Assembly: GCA_025999255.1 (NCBI GenBank)
Contig: BNXB01000006.1
Span: forward strand, 1 to 48,237
From: Bacteroidia bacterium
GTDB taxonomy: Bacteria; Bacteroidota; Bacteroidia; Bacteroidales; Azobacteroidaceae
DNA length: 48,237 nt
Reading direction: 5' to 3'
In this document: positions 45,970-48,237 of the stretch, piece after piece
How the letters are laid out: each line of letters starts with the position of its first letter
Position numbering within the stretch: position 1 is the first letter of the stretch
Made by a program: the position numbers and the translations under genes
Notes under the pieces: model-generated
Seen by the model: only the letters and a program-made list of their open reading frames with translations
Told to the model about the DNA's origin: nothing
Databases searched by the model: none

Positions 45970-45977
45970 CAAAAATA
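45970..45977 (-). promoter_or_regulatory. Promoter -7 box for the second DUF4143 ATPase
   Basis: On the minus strand TATTTTTG matches TAnnTTTG, 19 bases before the start codon. This gives a very short leader. Confidence 0.45.
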
Positions 45978-46095
45978 CACTTATCTGTAGAAAAATAAAA
46001 ATATTTCAGATTTTTCCGCAGATAATATCCGCGAACTGCATAATTTTCTCATTACAGCCTGAAATATTTTATCTGTGGAAAAGTCAAATAAAAAA

Positions 46096-46153
46096 AATCA
46101 CATTAATGCAATATTTTAGAAATATAATTCGACAACATTACATTAATGTGATT
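46096..46153 (-). terminator. Terminator of the Gfo/Idh/MocA gene
   Basis: AATCACATTAATG (46096-46108) and CATTAATGTGATT (46141-46153) form a 13-bp perfect stem with a 32-base loop. On the minus strand the stem is followed by a run of seven T. It lies 21 bases past the oxidoreductase stop codon. Confidence 0.7.
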
Positions 46154-46174
46154 CTTTTGGGGATTATAACTCAT

Positions 46175-47536
46175 TTACATCACCGGCCTTTCCGGAGTTT
46201 TTCCCGGAACCGGAGCCACTCCTTCATGATAATCAGGTAACGGACCAAATTCATAAGTTTCTGGTCCATAACGGAGATTTGAAGCCATAATTTCATCCCA
46301 GGTGATTGCTTTTCCCGTATATGCGGCTTCGCGACCTTGGATTGCAATCAAAGTCGAATATGCCAAATCTTCCGCCTGGTTTATCTTTTTATTCTGGCGG
46401 ATAGATTCTACAAAGTGGACATGTTCCTGATCATAAGGATTCTTAACCGGTTTGGCTTCATAATCGTATTTCCAAAGGATATTCCCCTGATAATCCACAA
46501 TAGAGATATCTCCCCTGTCATTTAATAACACCACTCCCTTCGTTCCGAAAACCTGTTCGGATACATTTCCGTCACAACCATCGATTTGTCTTGCGGTAGC
46601 CAGCATCCGTTTATTATCTTCGTAGTAATAATCCACACTGAAAAAATCGTAAATATCTCCTGTCAGGCGTTGCGCTCTCCCGCCAAAACCGACTGCTCTT
46701 ACAGGACGCATTCCAGTAAACCAGGTAACGATATCAATGTTATGGATAGCCTGATCAAGTAGGTGATCTCCACTCAACCACTTGATGTTAAACCAGTTCC
46801 TGATACAATACTCCATATCGCTCCATTCCGGACGCTTACGTTTATTCCACCAGGCTCCCTGATCCCAATGCGCGGAAGCAGAAACAATATCCCCGATAAT
46901 TCCATTTCTGACCTGGACATACGCTTCCCAATAATCGCGGCGATGCCTCCGCTGATTTCCGGTCACAACAGTAAGTCCTTTTGTCGTTGCGGTTTTGGCG
47001 GCAGCTATTACTGTCCGGATTCCGGTAGGATCCACAGCACAGGGTTTTTCCATAAAAATATGTTTCCCCGCTTCGACAGCAGCTTTGAAATGTTCCGGTC
47101 TGAAATGAGTTGGCGTACAAAGCAATACGACATCAATATCCGGCATTTCCAGCACTTTCTTGTAAGAGTCGAAACCAATAAAACAATTGGCGTCAGGAAT
47201 TTCATTTCCTTTTTCCTTCAACACTTCCCGGCAACGATCCTGCCTGTCTTTCAGCACATCGGCCAAGGCGATAATAGAGACATTCGGGCCGGATTTGAGA
47301 AACTGGGTAGCAGCGCCGGTTCCCCGATCGCCACAGCCTACCAGGGCAGCTTTCAACAATTTTCCATCCGGAGCTACATCAACGAAAGAATACATTCCCA
47401 ATTCTTCCGTACTGAAAGTTTTTACTTTAGGAGCACTTTCTTTGGTACTACAGGAAGTCAAAGCCACAGATGACATTCCTAAGGGGAGTCCTGCTCCCAA
47501 TAATGCGGAGTTTGTTAAAAAATCACGTCGTTTCAT
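46175..47536 (-). CDS. Exported Gfo/Idh/MocA family oxidoreductase
   Basis: I chose the ATG at 47536. It gives a Tat-type signal (MKRRDFLTNSALLGAGLPLG with RR at 3-4, then LTSCS), and a promoter box lies between it and the upstream ATG at 47584. The mature protein has an N-terminal Rossmann fold with ALVGCGDRGTG and VDVVLLCTPTHFR, then the conserved EKPCAVD. A C-terminal alpha/beta domain contains GDHLLDQAIHNIDIVTWF with the usual catalytic His. Relatives bind NAD(P) and act on sugars; exported ones are common in Bacteroidota and include glycoside-cleaving GH109 proteins. About 453 residues. The substrate is unknown. Confidence 0.9.
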   Translation of the reverse strand: MKRRDFLTNSALLGAGLPLGMSSVALTSCSTKESAPKVKTFSTEELGMYSFVDVAPDGKLLKAALVGCGDRGTGAATQFLKSGPNVSIIALADVLKDRQDRCREVLKEKGNEIPDANCFIGFDSYKKVLEMPDIDVVLLCTPTHFRPEHFKAAVEAGKHIFMEKPCAVDPTGIRTVIAAAKTATTKGLTVVTGNQRRHRRDYWEAYVQVRNGIIGDIVSASAHWDQGAWWNKRKRPEWSDMEYCIRNWFNIKWLSGDHLLDQAIHNIDIVTWFTGMRPVRAVGFGGRAQRLTGDIYDFFSVDYYYEDNKRMLATARQIDGCDGNVSEQVFGTKGVVLLNDRGDISIVDYQGNILWKYDYEAKPVKNPYDQEHVHFVESIRQNKKINQAEDLAYSTLIAIQGREAAYTGKAITWDEIMASNLRYGPETYEFGPLPDYHEGVAPVPGKTPERPVM

Positions 47537-47561
47537 AGGTACTAAAATTAGAGTCAATTCA

Positions 47562-47569
47562 CAAAAGTA
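47562..47569 (-). promoter_or_regulatory. Promoter -7 box for the Gfo/Idh/MocA gene
   Basis: On the minus strand TACTTTTG matches TAnnTTTG, 25 bases before the ATG at 47536. A leader this short makes the upstream start at 47584 unlikely. Confidence 0.5.
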
Positions 47570-47679
47570 CAAATTTCTATGCACATTCGAGCATTATGAT
47601 ACGGACATTTCCAAAATTCTGCTTTATCATCTATGGAATTTCGATTCCCGTGTGCGTCCACGCTCCAATGCCATTTGAG

Positions 47680-47801
47680 TTAATCCGTTAAAGCATACGG
47701 TTAATAAAGTGCCGTCCCATGCGGGACTAGACCAGTTTCGCCGGTGGCTCCGCCGAACGTTGTTTCATATTTAACGCCTCCGGCGTAACATGTAGGGTCT
47801 A
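47680..47801. ncRNA. Structured intergenic element, three-way-junction-like
   Basis: An outer stem TAGACC (47728-47733) with GGTCTA (47796-47801) encloses two hairpins. They are TTCG-C-CGG/CCG-C-CGAA (47737-47757) and ACGCC-TCC-GGCGT (47774-47786). Outside the outer stem lie GTCCC/GGGAC (about 47714-47727) and TTAA(T)CCGT/ACGGTTAA (47680-47704). The GC content is well above its surroundings. The pairs are symmetric, so the strand is uncertain. Open frames across it look spurious. It could be a small RNA or a dispersed repeat. Confidence 0.4.
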
Positions 47802-47865
47802 AAATTTTTCGTGCGTTTGCCCTGATACTTTTTTTTAAGAAATTTTTTTTTAAGAAAAAAATTAA

Positions 47866-47873
47866 TATATTTG
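47866..47873 (+). promoter_or_regulatory. Promoter -7 box for a gene to the right of the window
   Basis: TATATTTG matches TAnnTTTG and would start transcription near 47880 toward the window's right end. No coding region follows within the window, so the leader would be longer than 350 bases, or another promoter is used. Confidence 0.35.
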
Positions 47874-47994
47874 TCCCGTAAGAAACAGATAATTTATACA
47901 AAAAATTCTGTTTATGAGATTACGTAAGCTTTATAACTATTTATAGTTATCTTTGTTGACATATGAATTTTGAGAACCACATTCCGTTTGAACG

Positions 47995-48029
47995 AAATAT
48001 CACTTTTTCCGGGTATTTTTGTGATATTT
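47995..48029. repeat. 9-bp inverted repeat, hairpin or operator
   Basis: AAATATCAC (47995-48003) and GTGATATTT (48021-48029) are perfect inverted arms with a 17-base T-rich loop, followed by TG. It may be a weak terminator on the plus strand or a binding site. Confidence 0.5.
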
Positions 48030-48151
48030 TGCAATTAATTGAAATATATTATTGCAGAAGTATTTTTGGAATCAGATTCTGTCATCATTTTAATCAATAA
48101 GTACATTTATCACATGGTAAAATCAAATATACGAATCATATTTGTTTCGAA

Positions 48152-48197
48152 CGTGTACGTACACGGTTTGTTTTGCCATATGTCCGTGTACGTACAC
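48152..48197. promoter_or_regulatory. Two GTGTACGTACAC palindromes, operator-like
   Basis: CGTGTACGTACACG (48152-48165, a 14-bp perfect palindrome) and GTGTACGTACAC (48186-48197) have centres 33 bp apart, close to three helical turns. This is what a dimeric regulator of GntR or LacI type would use. The likely target gene is right of the window. Confidence 0.65.
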
Positions 48198-48237
48198 AGT
48201 CGAATAGCATTGAATATCGAAAATATATAGTAATATG

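Noticed and set aside
46763..47473. Plus-strand open frame of 236 codons
   Set aside because: It is antisense to the Gfo/Idh/MocA gene, which has clear cofactor and Tat-signal motifs. No family pattern was seen in the antisense product.
47537..47584. Upstream start of the oxidoreductase at 47584
   Set aside because: The ATG at 47536 gives a clean twin-arginine signal. A TAnnTTTG box at 47562-47569 would lie inside the longer frame.
47728..47801. Hammerhead ribozyme in the nested-hairpin element
   Set aside because: The three-way layout is suggestive and GAAAC occurs on the minus strand, but the required CUGAUGA core is missing.
47701..47901. Minus-strand open frame of 66 codons
   Set aside because: It runs across the structured hairpins and an A/T homopolymer stretch. 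Its composition follows the palindromes and no domain is recognised.

Overview
The window looks like a chromosome segment from a Bacteroidales member of the Bacteroidota (Bacteroides, Parabacteroides or Dysgonomonas type). The evidence is a SusC/SusD pair, type III glutamine synthetase (GlnN), many lipoprotein and Sec-exported glycoside hydrolases, promoter boxes of the TAnnTTTG type, and few Shine-Dalgarno sequences. I had only the sequence, so family names come from motifs and remembered family features, not from searches.

Layout. (1) 1-9.8 kb, minus strand: a nitrogen-assimilation cluster asnA, glnN, gltB, gltD. (2) 10.2-11.7 kb, plus strand: the Mg2+ transporter gene mgtE. Its leader encodes an 18-residue acidic/proline-rich peptide followed by a hairpin that masks the mgtE ribosome-binding site. 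(3) 11.8-12.6 kb: tRNA-Asp(GTC) with its own promoter and terminator, then gene debris. (4) 12.6-41.2 kb, minus strand: a large polysaccharide utilization locus (PUL). From its upstream end it holds a membrane-anchored one-component regulator, a broken small gene, a giant three-domain enzyme (GH92 / alginate-lyase-like / beta-helix), a second GH92, SusC, SusD, a SusE-position lipoprotein, and then seven exported carbohydrate-active proteins (GH67-like, GH27/36-like, SGNH esterase, GH30, (alpha/alpha)6 glycosidase, GH31, GH43). (5) 41.2-43.1 kb: mobile-element debris with a truncated DUF3945/DUF4099-type gene, an IS3-like element with a deleted orfB, and 20-bp repeats from another element. (6) 43.1-46.0 kb: two convergent AAA/DUF4143 ATPases. 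(7) 46.1-47.5 kb: an exported Gfo/Idh/MocA oxidoreductase, followed by a structured intergenic region with operator-like palindromes for a gene to the right of the window.

The most interesting system is the PUL and its apparent control circuit. The regulator (38553-41084) has an exported LamG-like plus kelch-propeller sensor, one membrane span, and a cytoplasmic SARP-like module (winged helix plus BTAD-like helices). Three promoters share one architecture: the enzyme operon (38459-38508), the susC operon (31730-31779) and the regulator's own gene (41186-41233). Each has two copies of a motif close to AATTAATG with an 11-bp period, ending 21 bp before a TAnnTTTG-like box. SARP/OmpR-type winged helices are known to bind direct repeats of about 11 bp next to the promoter, so I infer that this regulator acts on these sites. 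The enzymes point to an acetylated, mannose- and uronate-containing heteropolysaccharide with pentose decorations, for example a glucuronomannan-type gum or a glucuronoxylomannan. The substrate is inference.
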